Origin: Euprymna scolopes
Taxonomy: Eukaryota > Mollusca > Cephalopoda > Sepiida > Sepiolidae
NCBI GenBank assembly: GCA_024364805.1
Contig: CM044507.1
Location: forward strand, 9,669,115-9,689,896
Reading direction: 5' to 3'
Length of the DNA stretch: 20,782 bases
This document shows positions 1 to 8,665 of the stretch, in pieces. A program made the translations under genes and the position numbers. The notes beneath the pieces are model-generated. The model was not told the origin of the DNA. It saw only the letters and a list, made by a program, of their open reading frames with translations, and made no database searches. Position 1 is the first letter of the stretch; every line of letters begins with the position of its first letter.

Positions 1-1059
1 AAAAAAAAAAAAAAAATGAAAACCAAAAGCGTTAAATATTTAAACATTTGAAATTCTCCAAACTGCAAATGAATTCAAAATGTTCACACTAACTTTAAAT
101 CTTTTAGGTGAAAATGAAAAAGAAAAGAAAAACAGCGATATGAGGAGAGTGCCGGATATTGCACAAACTTTTGGAAAGTGCAAGTTTAAGTAAAACAAAA
201 TCAATTATATTCAGATCTAATACATAAGAGTCAAGATTTGGTTAACTTCTCGGCATTACTTTAAACTAACATTGTATTAATTAAAGATCCCACAAAAAAT
301 GTCTTTGAAATTGCATTTCTATCAACCAATTGTAGTGGAGTAAGATATTTTTCAATAAACAGACATTCCTAATAATCAATTCTACCATGCTAAATCTAGA
401 AATTTATATAATTTTTTGTTTATTATTATCTCCTACTAGACCACTTGTGATTCATTTGTTCAATATTTATAATACATATTGTCTAATATAATCTAATATA
501 TAAAATTAAGCCAGTTGGATTCTTGAAGTAAAAAATCCGATTAATTTATTTTATTACTTTACTCTATCTGACAAGATATTTTTTTCAGTAACTGACTTTT
601 CCAGATATTCACCGTTTATTTTCATTGGATAATAAACAGGGATAATCATCCAATAAAAATGCTGCAGTTACTACAAATGTAAACTGGAAATACAAAATAC
701 ATAATCATTTTCTACTTAGTGCCATTAAGCCTTATAAAAAATTTCTTCTTGAATAATACAACTATATAGACTTTTCGCCACCACTAATCTCTGATAAATA
801 CATATAAATCAGCCTTTTACAGAATAATTTTCACACACATTGACTTACTTTCAGCTTAAAAATGAAAAGAAAAAAACATTAGAAAAATATGATGCAATAA
901 TGCATTTATAACTTTCAGCTTGTTGCAAATGATGCAGAAGTTAATTTCTAGACTCATTTGCATTCACGTTTTTCTCTTTTTTTGTCCAAATTTATATTCA
1001 GTCATTTCAAATTACAATAATAAGCAATTTTTTTTTTATTTTACTTTAATTTGTTTTCT
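1..1059. other. AT-rich non-coding DNA, nothing recognised
   Basis: Opens with a 16-A run, which could be the tail of a retroposed element cut by the window edge. The rest is AT-rich with no long reading frame, no tRNA-like fold and no repeat that I could match elsewhere in the window. Confidence 0.5.
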
Positions 1060-1318
1060 TCTGTCTTTTATGTAATTTGCAAAACTTAAGGCTGCAAACA
1101 ATGCCAGGTACACCTTTCCTTTTCATTTGGAAAAAAAAAAGCAATGAGATTCCGGCTCTTAACATTGTTTATAACATAAAAAAAACTTTGAACGTAATTT
1201 GGAAAAATATTGTGCCCCCCCCCCCAAAAAAAAAAGATACTATACAAAAAGTAAAACGTGCAAGAGAAAATAAAATTATAATTATTCCCTGATAAAGCTA
1301 GGTCGGGACAGCTAGTTA
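1060..1318 (-). mobile_element. RTE-like LINE 3' end or derived SINE (possible)
   Basis: On the minus strand, starting at 1318, the sequence reads TTAACTAGCTGTCCCGACC and continues into a short imperfect hairpin. This head (ACTAGC plus a GC-rich hairpin in AT-rich DNA) resembles RTE-type LINE 3' ends and their short derivatives in many invertebrates. The same kind of head occurs at 1720 and 12119. The far end is not visible, so the lower boundary is a guess. The stretch also contains a C9-A10 homopolymer junction near 1208-1232. Confidence 0.35.
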
Positions 1319-1328
1319 AATATGATTT

Positions 1329-1607
1329 TTTAACATGGACAATGATAATATTTTTACAAGAAAGTATTTATTTTAAAATAAATGACATAATAAATGATGA
1401 ATTATAGCTTTTGGCAACTTTTAGAATCTTTTTTTTTTCCGCACTATCAAAATAACAATCAGTTTTATAATGGATACATTTAGTATTAAAAGCACTAAAA
1501 AATTGTAAATTTTGATTTCCTTAGTTAAAAAAATACTTCATCAATTTACGTAATTTTTGGAATATGACACCTTCATTCTATGATGAATACATGAAGAGTT
1601 TAATGTT
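1329..1607 (+). repeat. Dispersed repeat X, first tandem unit
   Basis: The stretch beginning TAACATGGACAATGAT returns at 1608, about 279 bp later. It is followed in both cases by an AAGAAAGT.TTTATTTTAAAA segment. The inner core at about 1457-1600 also occurs at 4804-5016 and 16960-17121. There is no coding potential. The family is unrecognised. Confidence 0.65.
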
Positions 1608-2225
1608 TTAACATGGACAATGATTGATATAAAATTTTAAAAGAAAGTCTTTATTTTAAAACAGGCTAGAATAAAACTATTTAGAATCCACCACTTTTCA
1701 CTTATATAAACTATTACAAACTAGCCTGGGTGCTCGGTGTTGGGAGGTGTGTGGTAAGCAAAATTAAAAAAAAAAAAAAAAAAAAAAATAGTGGTAGTAG
1801 GCAGGCAAGCTCGAACCTGCACCACGAAGGAGGAAAATAATGTGGGGAAAAAAAGAAAAAAGTGACATTTTTGCCATTGCATCCATCGCTAAACCGGAAG
1901 TGGCAAATGTTTAAATTAAGTCGAAAAGAGGGAATGAATTTCGAAAATATCGGTGAAAAAAGTGACTCCTTGTAGAAAAGTGCCCAGTGGAGGGTGAAGG
2001 AATTAATGTTTTAGCCAATTCTTCAATATTTGTTGTCCAAAGGGTCGAGCTTCAAAACGATACCAACCTCATGAAAATCCGTCGCCTCTGTCAAAAGTTT
2101 TAGGCAGACATACAAACATACATACATACATTTAAACAGACAAGCGAAGATTTATATAATAGATGATATCATAAATGATAAATCATAGCTTTTGGCAACT
2201 TTTGGAATAATCAATTTTATTTCAT
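1608..2225 (+). repeat. Repeat X, second tandem unit, split by an insertion
   Basis: The unit restarts at 1608 and runs to about 1660. Its continuation (ATAAATGATAAATCATAGC then TTTTGGCAACTTTTGGAAT) reappears at about 2168-2212, matching unit 1 at about 1390-1430. The intervening part contains the RTE-like element at 1720-2166, so that element appears to have inserted into repeat X. The exact junctions are blurred between 1660 and 1720. Confidence 0.5.
1720..2166 (+). mobile_element. RTE-like LINE 3' end or derived SINE
   Basis: Begins ACTAGCCTGGGTGCTCGGTG and ends with AGGCAGACATACAAACATAC, a run of CATA units and TTATATAATAGATGAT. A head of ACTAGC plus a GC-rich hairpin, and a tail of AGACATACA repeats before a short TA-rich end, is the usual look of RTE-type LINE 3' ends in invertebrates. 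The body includes the segment CATGAAAATCCGTCGC and an internal poly(A) at about 1765-1788. No reverse-transcriptase coding is present, so this is a 5'-truncated copy or a SINE using the same tail. Confidence 0.5.
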
Positions 2226-2957
2226 GATGTCATGCATTAGAAAAATTTTAGAGGGGAACTTTAAACCATCCTACAAAAAATTAGAACAAAGAAAGCAAAG
2301 AATAAAAAGAAGGAAAACAATATACACAGTTAATTGAAGTAATTAATTTAGTATTATTTATTTAAATACAAATACATTTAGAAATGTTTAACTATCAAGT
2401 AAATATACACTCACTTATTTAAGATCGATAGGAGAAATTTAAATATTTTTCACACTCAAAATAATTTAAATCAGAAAAATTGAACATTATTAATTTTTAA
2501 TAATGAATAGAATTTACTTTGGACTTTCATAGATTTCAAGAATCTAAGAAAATTCAACAATTACAAAGAATCAATCCAATGATCACAAAAGGAGAGAGAG
2601 AGAAGGGGGGGGGAAGAATGCTTCTATCATGTTTATTAGATTGATGCTGGCTGCAAATCTGCTTACATAAAGAAATTTGCAATATCATCCACACTTATAA
2701 TACAGATTCAACAGAATATTTATACAACATGTCTTGTGTTTTTATTGGCAATTACATGCTTAGCAGAGACAGATGAAGGGAAATCTTTCGATAAGAATTG
2801 CATTAATGCCTTTCAAATGAAAACACTTGATAACTCCAATATTTCAACAGTAAACAATAAAACAGAAAAGCTACACACCTAGTACTAAAGCTTATAAATA
2901 ATGGCAGAATACAAGTTCATTTTTTATTTTATAAATGTTTAAGTACTTTTCATGCAC
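2226..2957. other. AT-rich non-coding DNA
   Basis: No gene or recognisable element. The only local structure is a GA/G-rich purine run near 2590-2617. Confidence 0.45.
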
Positions 2958-2980
2958 CATATATATATATATATATATAT
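2958..2980. repeat. (TA)n microsatellite
   Basis: Uninterrupted AT dinucleotide run followed by a T run. Confidence 0.9.
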
Positions 2981-3166
2981 TTTTTAATATTATTATTTCT
3001 GGCACATTCAAATTCCCCTGTAGTGCTCTTTAATTTCGCCAGTACTATTGTTTTTGTATACTATCGATTTCTCCTGACGAAATGATAGCCGAAAGAGCTC
3101 TTGAGAAATTCCCACATATTTTATTCAAATCCTTATATAAATTTTGTATCTCTGAACATTTATTCA

Positions 3167-3167
3167 A

Positions 3168-3234
<67 letters not shown>
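3167..3234. repeat. Compound (TA)n(TG)n(TA)n microsatellite
   Basis: A short TA run, about 20 TG units, then a second TA run. It directly abuts the SINE-like block on its right. The short reading frames across it are artefacts of the dinucleotide. Confidence 0.95.
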
Positions 3235-3365
3235 GTCATCTACATACAGTACTGTTCCGGTTTCACAGCTCATCAGTGCGGCTAGACAAGCAGCTACCTC
3301 AAGCCAGGATTGAAACCCGATCGCCCAAACAACAGACGGAGCTTCTAATATATATATTATGACAA
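3235..3365 (-). mobile_element. Possible tRNA-derived SINE fragment
   Basis: A block of balanced composition sits between two TA runs in AT-rich DNA. On the minus strand it contains GGGTTTCAATCC, which fits the RNA polymerase III B box (GGTTCGANTCC) at most positions. A convincing A box upstream is not visible. The remainder (AGGTAGCTGCTTGTCTAGCC and following) has the look of a SINE body. Only one copy is in the window, so assignment rests on composition and the B-box-like motif. Confidence 0.35.
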
Positions 3366-4449
3366 GACGTTGCAATCATCATATATACAAAACATTTTTA
3401 CAAGTTTACATATTGAATAATTCTGTAAACTTAAAGCAAGTATAAATATGAATATTTATAGGACAATCCTAACCAGATGAAAAAGCTCAGTATTCAAAAT
3501 AGAGCATTGATGAATTTAAACTCTTATGAATTAGAATTTACAACAAATTTATTATTCGACAAGGAATACAAGTTAAAAACTAGAAAATTTTCCTTATTCT
3601 ATGGAGTTTCAAAGAATGGTCCTTATCCTCAGAAGAAAGTAGTTAGTAAAATGACATTCATAAGGCTATAAATTTTACTGGTTAGCACATAAATTGAAAA
3701 CTACAAATTATGAAATAAGCCATATTGATAGCATGAAATATATGGAATAAGGAAAATGTTTGTGTTCAACTTCAATTTCTATATATATATATGACGTGTT
3801 TGTGGAAGTTGAAATTTTGAGATTTTTTATCACAAAACACGTAAAATATAAAAAGAGTATCTAATCATAAAAAATTATTGCTGAATTTAAAGTATTTATG
3901 TGAAAATAAGGGTTTGAATATTTGATATACGTCTGTTGAAATATGGATACTTAAGACCATAGATTTTCTTTAAATTCTCTACCTAATTATGTTCTATTTT
4001 TTTTTATTTTTCTAAAAGCACTAACATCATTGTTGTTCATTAAAATCAAACATCTAAAAAATTTAATTTTGTAAACCCCTCCAAATATGACTTGAAGAAA
4101 GAGAAAAAGAAAGGTTGATCAGTGGGAAAGAGAAACAGCAAAACGGAAGTGAAATAGTGAAGAAGAATATGTCAGTAGTTCTCCAAAATGCATTGTAGGA
4201 AAGCCTAGGCTTGGAGAAGCATGTTCTTGCAAGAAAAAATGTTTCATAGAAATAGTCGGCCTGGAAAAGGTTGTGTTAATATTCAAAGCATTCAGGAAAA
4301 TATAAAATTACAACGATCAAAATTTAACATCTTTTTTTTTCTTTGTTTTTTTGTGAAAACTATAAAGTGGTGCTTACATTGTTCTTCCACCAAATGCGTC
4401 ATATATAGAAAGCATTATACATGATAATTGATCTCTGGAAAAAAAGTCT
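3366..4449. other. AT-rich non-coding DNA
   Basis: Contains a short (TA)n run near 3780-3793. Short reading frames at 3477-3671 and 4221-4424 have ordinary random composition and no recognisable domain. Nothing else is seen. Confidence 0.5.
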
Positions 4450-4521
4450 TTTGTATGGAATGGGCTTGATTTAATTCATTAGACCTTTGTATGGAATGGG
4501 CTTGATTTAATTCATTAGACC
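4450..4521. repeat. Perfect 36-bp tandem duplication
   Basis: The 36-bp unit starting TTTGTATGGAATGGGC and ending TTAATTCATTAGACC occurs twice head to tail (4450-4485 and 4486-4521) with no difference. Perfect identity in otherwise drifting DNA suggests a recent duplication or an assembly artefact. Confidence 0.97.
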
Positions 4522-4803
4522 TTTTGATTTTTCAGCTATTTAAAACATTATGGTAAATACGAAAGGGTGCACTAGAAAAAGAAAAAAAATACATATGGTG
4601 CGAAATAGCGGAAACATATGGAAAGAAAGCAGAAATGAGAAGAGGTTTTCATGTATTTACTTTCATTTTTCCATTGAAAAGACTTGAAACAGAAAGTAAA
4701 AAGGAGTGTTAAGTAGTTATATACATGTATAAATTTTATGACAAAGAACATTGTAGTGATTTGCTAAGGGGGAGACAATTCAATTCAAACTACTGAGATC
4801 AAA

Positions 4804-5016
4804 ATCAGTTTTATAATGAATACATTTAGTATCAAAATTGCTAAAAATCATAAATTTTGATTTTCTCAAAAAAAAAGTTAAAAAAAAAGAAAAAACTACT
4901 TGATCAATTTACATGAATATGACATCTTTGTTCAGTGATAAGTATGTATGTGATAATGATTGTTTTGTATTTTTTTTTTGTTAAATAAGTATAAGTAATG
5001 TCTCTTTTAGCTCACA
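4804..5016 (+). repeat. Dispersed repeat X, second locus
   Basis: CAGTTTTATAATGAATACAT at the left matches 1459 onward, and GAATATGACATCTTTGTTC matches the parts near 1560 and 17074. The right part (GATAATGATTGTTTTGTA, then a T run and TTAGCTCAC) matches the sequence that resumes after the element inserted in the third locus. It lies at the 3' edge of the zinc-finger transcription unit. Confidence 0.6.
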
Positions 5017-5027
5017 CTTATTTTTAC

Positions 5028-5033
5028 TTTATT
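5028..5033 (-). promoter_or_regulatory. Polyadenylation signal AATAAA
   Basis: A canonical AATAAA on the minus strand lies about 109 bp beyond the stop codon of the zinc-finger gene. Cleavage would be expected 10-30 bp further on, near 5000-5018, which is the edge of a copy of dispersed repeat X. AATAAA is common by chance in DNA this AT-rich, but its position suits a short 3' UTR. Confidence 0.5.
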
Positions 5034-5141
5034 CATATTTTAATGTTTCCCCTCCTCACCAAGTTACATGGGAAGAAGGTAAACGATTTATCAAAGCATC
5101 ACATGAACTGAATTTAGCAAAAAAAAAAAAAAATCGATCTT

Positions 5142-7424
5142 TTAAAGACAAAGATATTTTGTAACGGCTGGAAATTTATCAACATGATTATCCAATGTCG
5201 AATTTGTCGGGTTCATAATTTGGACACCTTTATGTGTCTTCCAGTGGCGTCGCAGCGAATCCTGCCGAGCAAATCTCTGCAAGCAGACCTCGCAAGAATA
5301 TGGCCGCTCACCAGAATGGATCCGACGGTGGATCTGCAACTTGTCTTTCTGCGCAAACTGTTTGAAGCAAATGTCGCAGTCGTATGGTTTTTCACCAGTG
5401 TGTGTTCGACGGTGCACCTGCATTGTGTCCTTGCGAGCAAATTTCTTCAGACATACCTCACAGTGAAACCGCTTCTCTCCGGTGTGCGTTCGTTGGTGGA
5501 TCCGCAAATAATCACGGTGAGCAAATTGCTTCAAGCATGTGTCACACTTAAAAGGTTTTTCTCCCGTATGGGTCCGTCGGTGGTTCTCGAGTGCATTCCG
5601 TTGGAAGAATGCTTTCGGACATTGTTCGCAGGAAAAAGGGCGGACCCCAGTATGGATACGTATGTGAATCTGGAGTTTGTCCTTCTGTGAGAACAGCTTC
5701 TGGCAGATCTGGCATTGATAGGGTTTCACACCGGTATGGATACGATGGTGGATTTCCAACGTGTCGCGACGAGCGAACATCTTAAAGCAGACGTTGCAGC
5801 TAAAGTTTTTCTTACGCATATGCGTTCCAAGATGTACCTGCAACTTGTCTTTCTTGATAAACTCCTTGCCGCACTCCTCGCATCGGAATGGTTTCTCCCC
5901 TGTGTGAGTCCTACGATGAATAATCAGCGTATCCCGACGTGAAAACTTTTGGATGCAGAAGTCACACTGAAATGGTTTCTCTCCAGTGTGACTGCGACGG
6001 TGGATTTTTAGATAGTCCTTGTGCGTGAACGGCTCGTAGCAGATATCACACTGGTATAGCTTTGCAGCATTTGCGTGCGTCTTTTTGTGCAAATTAAGAT
6101 AATGCTTCTGCGTGAAGCTTTTCGAGCAGACGTCACACTTGAATGGTTTCAACGTCATATGGATCCGTTCATGGATCAGTAGGATGTTTTTCTGAGCGAA
6201 ACTCTTGGGGCAAAGCTTGCATTGAAATGGCTTCGCAGGGTCGTCAGATTTGTTATGGGTCCGCATGTGTATCTGCAAGTAGTGCTTCAGTGCAAAATGC
6301 TTGCTGCAAACCTCACATCGATAGGGTTTTTCTCCAGTGTGCTTCCGTTGGTGAATCTGTAGTGTATCACGACGAGCAAAACGTTGTAAGCAATAGTCGC
6401 ATTCAAAGGGGCGTTCACCTGTATGCTTTCGTCGATGAATCTGAAGATAGTGTCTCTGTGCAAAACCTTCAAGGCAGATTTCGCACTGATATGGCTTCAA
6501 TCCAGTGTGTGACCGCTCATGGATTTTTAGAGTGTCACGACGGGCAAATTGTTTCGAGCAGATATCACACTTGTATGGTTTCTCACCTGTGTGTGTTCGA
6601 CGATGAATTTCAAGAATGTACTTCTGCACAAACTGCTTGTGACAAAATTCACAGAACAGCTGTTCCCCTGACGATGTAGAACTTTTGCGGTGAACATGAT
6701 CCACAGCGTTGTGATGGTCATCAGGGTTTGACAGGTCTTCATATTTGTTAGCAGCCTCGGCTTTTGAGGTTATTTTTTGACACAACAGAATCCCGCTGTT
6801 GTCTATTGTCTGAAATTTCTCAATACCTTTATGCGAAGTGGCACTAACACCAAGGTTAGATGTATGAGCAGCTGGTGCCACATTGGATGAATGCGCAGCT
6901 GGTGCCAGTTTTGTTGTATGAGCAGCTGGAGCCAATGTTGATGAATACGTGGCTGGAGCCAGGTTTGATGAATGTGCAACTGGTGCTGAGACAGATGCAT
7001 GGGCAACTGGCGCCGAGTTTGAGGAATGGGCAACCGGAGCCAAATTAGAAGTATGGACAAATGAGGTGGGGTTTGATGTATGAGCAACCGGAGCTGAACT
7101 AACTGTAGGGGTAACTGATATGTAATATGGTTGGACAAACTGCTTGCTGTATGGATCTGTAGGAAACAGATTTTCACCCACAGGGGGTAACTTTACAGTA
7201 ATCGGTAATGAGTTCTGAGGGCTGAGACAAAGGGTGTAATCTTTATCGTACAAGTTTCCAAACATGAACGGCTTATCCATGACTGGCATCGCTATTTTTG
7301 GCAAACCCTGTGCAATCAGTTTGTGTTGAAGATGATTGCTTTCATCATCGTAAAATGTAGAACTCCTTTCAAGTGGATAGGTCCCTTTTGCTCTTGACTT
7401 GCGATTATTGTTAAGATTTTCCAT
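5142..7424 (-). CDS. 17-finger C2H2 zinc-finger protein with nonapeptide repeat domain
   Basis: Uninterrupted 760-residue frame ending in TAA. The start is the first ATG of the frame, in a good context (A at -3, G at +4). Seen in order: a basic N-terminus (residues 6-13, possible nuclear localisation signal); a low-complexity region to about 109; nine nonapeptides at 110-190 (pattern S/L-A-P-V/A-A-H-S/T-S-N); a spacer; then 17 fingers at 256-283, 284-311, 312-339, 340-367, 368-399, 400-427, 428-456, 457-484, 485-512, 513-540, 541-568, 569-596, 597-624, 625-652, 653-680, 681-708 and 709-731; and a 29-residue tail. Every finger keeps C-X2-C-X12-H-X3-H. Linkers are TGEKP-like except after fingers 5, 6, 7 and 10, so the array is split into sub-blocks. 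No KRAB, BTB, ZAD or SCAN domain is seen. Family knowledge: such proteins are nuclear, sequence-specific DNA binders, and large intronless C2H2 families are expanded in octopus. The target is unknown. The frame is intact and clearly more GC-rich than its flanks, which argues for a live gene. A 5' untranslated exon is possible but unproven. Confidence 0.93.
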   Translation of the reverse strand: MENLNNNRKSRAKGTYPLERSSTFYDDESNHLQHKLIAQGLPKIAMPVMDKPFMFGNLYDKDYTLCLSPQNSLPITVKLPPVGENLFPTDPYSKQFVQPYYISVTPTVSSAPVAHTSNPTSFVHTSNLAPVAHSSNSAPVAHASVSAPVAHSSNLAPATYSSTLAPAAHTTKLAPAAHSSNVAPAAHTSNLGVSATSHKGIEKFQTIDNSGILLCQKITSKAEAANKYEDLSNPDDHHNAVDHVHRKSSTSSGEQLFCEFCHKQFVQKYILEIHRRTHTGEKPYKCDICSKQFARRDTLKIHERSHTGLKPYQCEICLEGFAQRHYLQIHRRKHTGERPFECDYCLQRFARRDTLQIHQRKHTGEKPYRCEVCSKHFALKHYLQIHMRTHNKSDDPAKPFQCKLCPKSFAQKNILLIHERIHMTLKPFKCDVCSKSFTQKHYLNLHKKTHANAAKLYQCDICYEPFTHKDYLKIHRRSHTGEKPFQCDFCIQKFSRRDTLIIHRRTHTGEKPFRCEECGKEFIKKDKLQVHLGTHMRKKNFSCNVCFKMFARRDTLEIHHRIHTGVKPYQCQICQKLFSQKDKLQIHIRIHTGVRPFSCEQCPKAFFQRNALENHRRTHTGEKPFKCDTCLKQFAHRDYLRIHQRTHTGEKRFHCEVCLKKFARKDTMQVHRRTHTGEKPYDCDICFKQFAQKDKLQIHRRIHSGERPYSCEVCLQRFARQDSLRRHWKTHKGVQIMNPTNSTLDNHVDKFPAVTKYLCL
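5232..6659 (-). other. Zinc-finger array (17 C2H2 fingers)
   Basis: This DNA encodes residues 256-731. Helix contact positions -1/2/3/6 fall into a few classes: R-D-T-I (fingers 2, 4, 9, 11, and 15 with V), H-D-Y-I (8, 14), Q-D-K-I (12, 16; K-D-K-V in 10), and H-Y at positions 2/3 in fingers 3, 5 and 7. The order H-D-Y, R-D-T, K/Q-D-K occurs in fingers 8-10 and again in 14-16, suggesting block duplication. Position 6 is aliphatic (I, V or L) in 15 of 17 fingers; only 13 (N) and 17 (R) differ. Confidence 0.93.
6855..7097 (-). repeat. 27-bp coding minisatellite, nine units
   Basis: Nine adjacent 27-bp units with no length variation encode nonapeptides at residues 110-190 of the zinc-finger protein, for example LAPVAHSSN, SAPVAHSSN, LAPAAHSSN and VAPAAHTSN. 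The second unit (PTSFVHTSN) and sixth unit (LAPATYSST) are the most diverged. The result is a low-complexity Ala/Pro/His/Ser linker, probably disordered, in front of the fingers. All units are in frame, so unit gain or loss would change length without breaking the protein. Confidence 0.9.
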
Positions 7425-7456
7425 GCTTTTATCTTTCGGAAATAATAATAATGTTC
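7419..7456 (-). promoter_or_regulatory. Start context and possible 5' UTR splice acceptor
   Basis: Read on the minus strand, the start is AAAAGC-ATG-G, a favourable context. About 30 bp upstream the sequence CAAAACACACATAG ends in AG at the complement of 7456-7457. It could be a splice acceptor joining a distant 5' untranslated exon. The tract before it is only weakly pyrimidine-rich, so this part is a suggestion. Confidence 0.35.
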
Positions 7457-8220
7457 TATGTGTGTTTTGTTGTAGTCAATCAATATGGGGTAGATTCAAA
7501 TGAACCCAAAACAAAACTGCTAATATATTTCAATATCTTAAATGTTACTGATTTTGGAAAATTAAATTATCAATATATAAAAATTGTATGTAATTGTGAA
7601 AACAATTTAAAAGTTTGAAAAACGTACTACATTACCTGTACCTGAACCTCGGTACACTCTAAATGATTGTTTTTGTTTAGTTTACATTTTGTTAGAATTA
7701 CAACAATCGAGTAATCTTGGTATTAAGAAATGGTCAAATGGTGGAATTTATGTATTATTGTATAGGCTACACAATTTTTCATGTAGAAAACAACTTCAAA
7801 AAGATTGAAAATCGAAATAAATGTGTTTTCTTCTAGCAATTCTGACTGAACTCACATGAAAATATCATCAATCAACTACATTTTATAAAATTCTGAATTT
7901 AAAAATCAATTCAATTTTTCTGCTGTCAACTGAATAAAATTAATTGCAATATTTAAAATTTAAGTTGCTTATCTTAGTTTTTTAAATAGAGCACGTTTAT
8001 AATTTTAAAATGTTAGACATATTTTTATCTAATGTGAATGATTACATCAATTTTCATTTCAAATACATTTTGATATAAACTTAGACATGAATGTAGTCGG
8101 CTTATATCACCTGTCAAATATAGAATCTATTTTACAAATTTTAAAAGAATTTTTGTAGCAGTTACAGAGTTCACTTTGAATAGGTGTGTGTGCAAACACA
8201 AATATTTTACTTATATGGAT
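7457..8220. other. AT-rich region upstream of the zinc-finger gene
   Basis: This stretch must hold the proximal 5' UTR, intron or promoter of the minus-strand gene, but no TATA box, CpG-rich stretch or repeat stands out against the AT background. Confidence 0.4.
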
Positions 8221-8628
8221 AATAGTGATGAGACAATTCCAATATCTTTCCAGATTCTGTTTTAAATTCCTGATTCTGTTAAAATCACAATTCTTTTAAA
8301 ATCTCTAAATATTTAGCTATAATAGTATTTTTCAGGTTACCTTAAGGACCAATGTTATCTGTGCATGTATTTTCACAAATGTAAAAATACATGGGGGGGG
8401 CGGGGACGGTTAATTTATAAATTTTAATTTTATTAATGGTTCAAAATTCAATAAATATTTAACGTTTTATTATTAGTACCAGCAATGGAAACTTAAGTTT
8501 TACACATAAGCAAACCAAAAAAGTAAACAATTAAAAGAATGGTTTTTGGCATCGGAAAAATCAGCATAAATTTTTCTGATACCCCAAAATGTTCCGATTT
8601 TTATGATTCCCGATTAATCATTCCAACA

Positions 8629-8633
<5 letters not shown>
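8221..8633. mobile_element. Possible hAT-like miniature element
   Basis: The left end reads ATAATAGTGATGAGACAATT. The right end, reverse-complemented, reads ATATTAGTGTTGGAATGATT, so short imperfect inverted ends (TAGTG.TG..A) bound about 410 bp. The body carries GATTC-type short motifs and a G9-C-G4 run near 8393. A related head, TAGTGTTGGGACAATTCC, occurs at 12955. Ends beginning near AGTGTTGG are typical of hAT elements. The expected 8-bp target duplication is not visible, possibly because a TA microsatellite adjoins the right end. Confidence 0.35.

Positions 8634-8662
<29 letters not shown>
8632..8662. repeat. (TA)n microsatellite
   Basis: Uninterrupted TA run directly after the right end of the hAT-like candidate. 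Confidence 0.9.

Positions 8663-8665
<3 letters not shown>

Noticed and set aside
1077-1292. 71-codon frame with poly-P/K
   Set aside because: Created by a C9-A10 homopolymer junction; no domain.
3300-3345. tRNA gene on the minus strand
   Set aside because: Only a B-box-like motif is present; no A box or cloverleaf can be drawn.
3045-3375. Several frames with long TH or CV dipeptide runs
   Set aside because: They are translations of the TG/TA microsatellite and its edges.
4450-4521. CRISPR-like repeat
   Set aside because: Two directly adjacent 36-bp units with no spacer in a eukaryote-like context; a simple tandem duplication.
5184-5690. 168-codon plus-strand frame, and a 178-codon one at 6143-6679
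   Set aside because: Both are antisense shadows of the zinc-finger repeats; their periodic composition follows the 84-bp finger unit on the other strand.
6803-7177. 124-codon minus-strand frame rich in H, Q and L
   Set aside because: Alternative frame of the 27-bp coding minisatellite in the zinc-finger gene.
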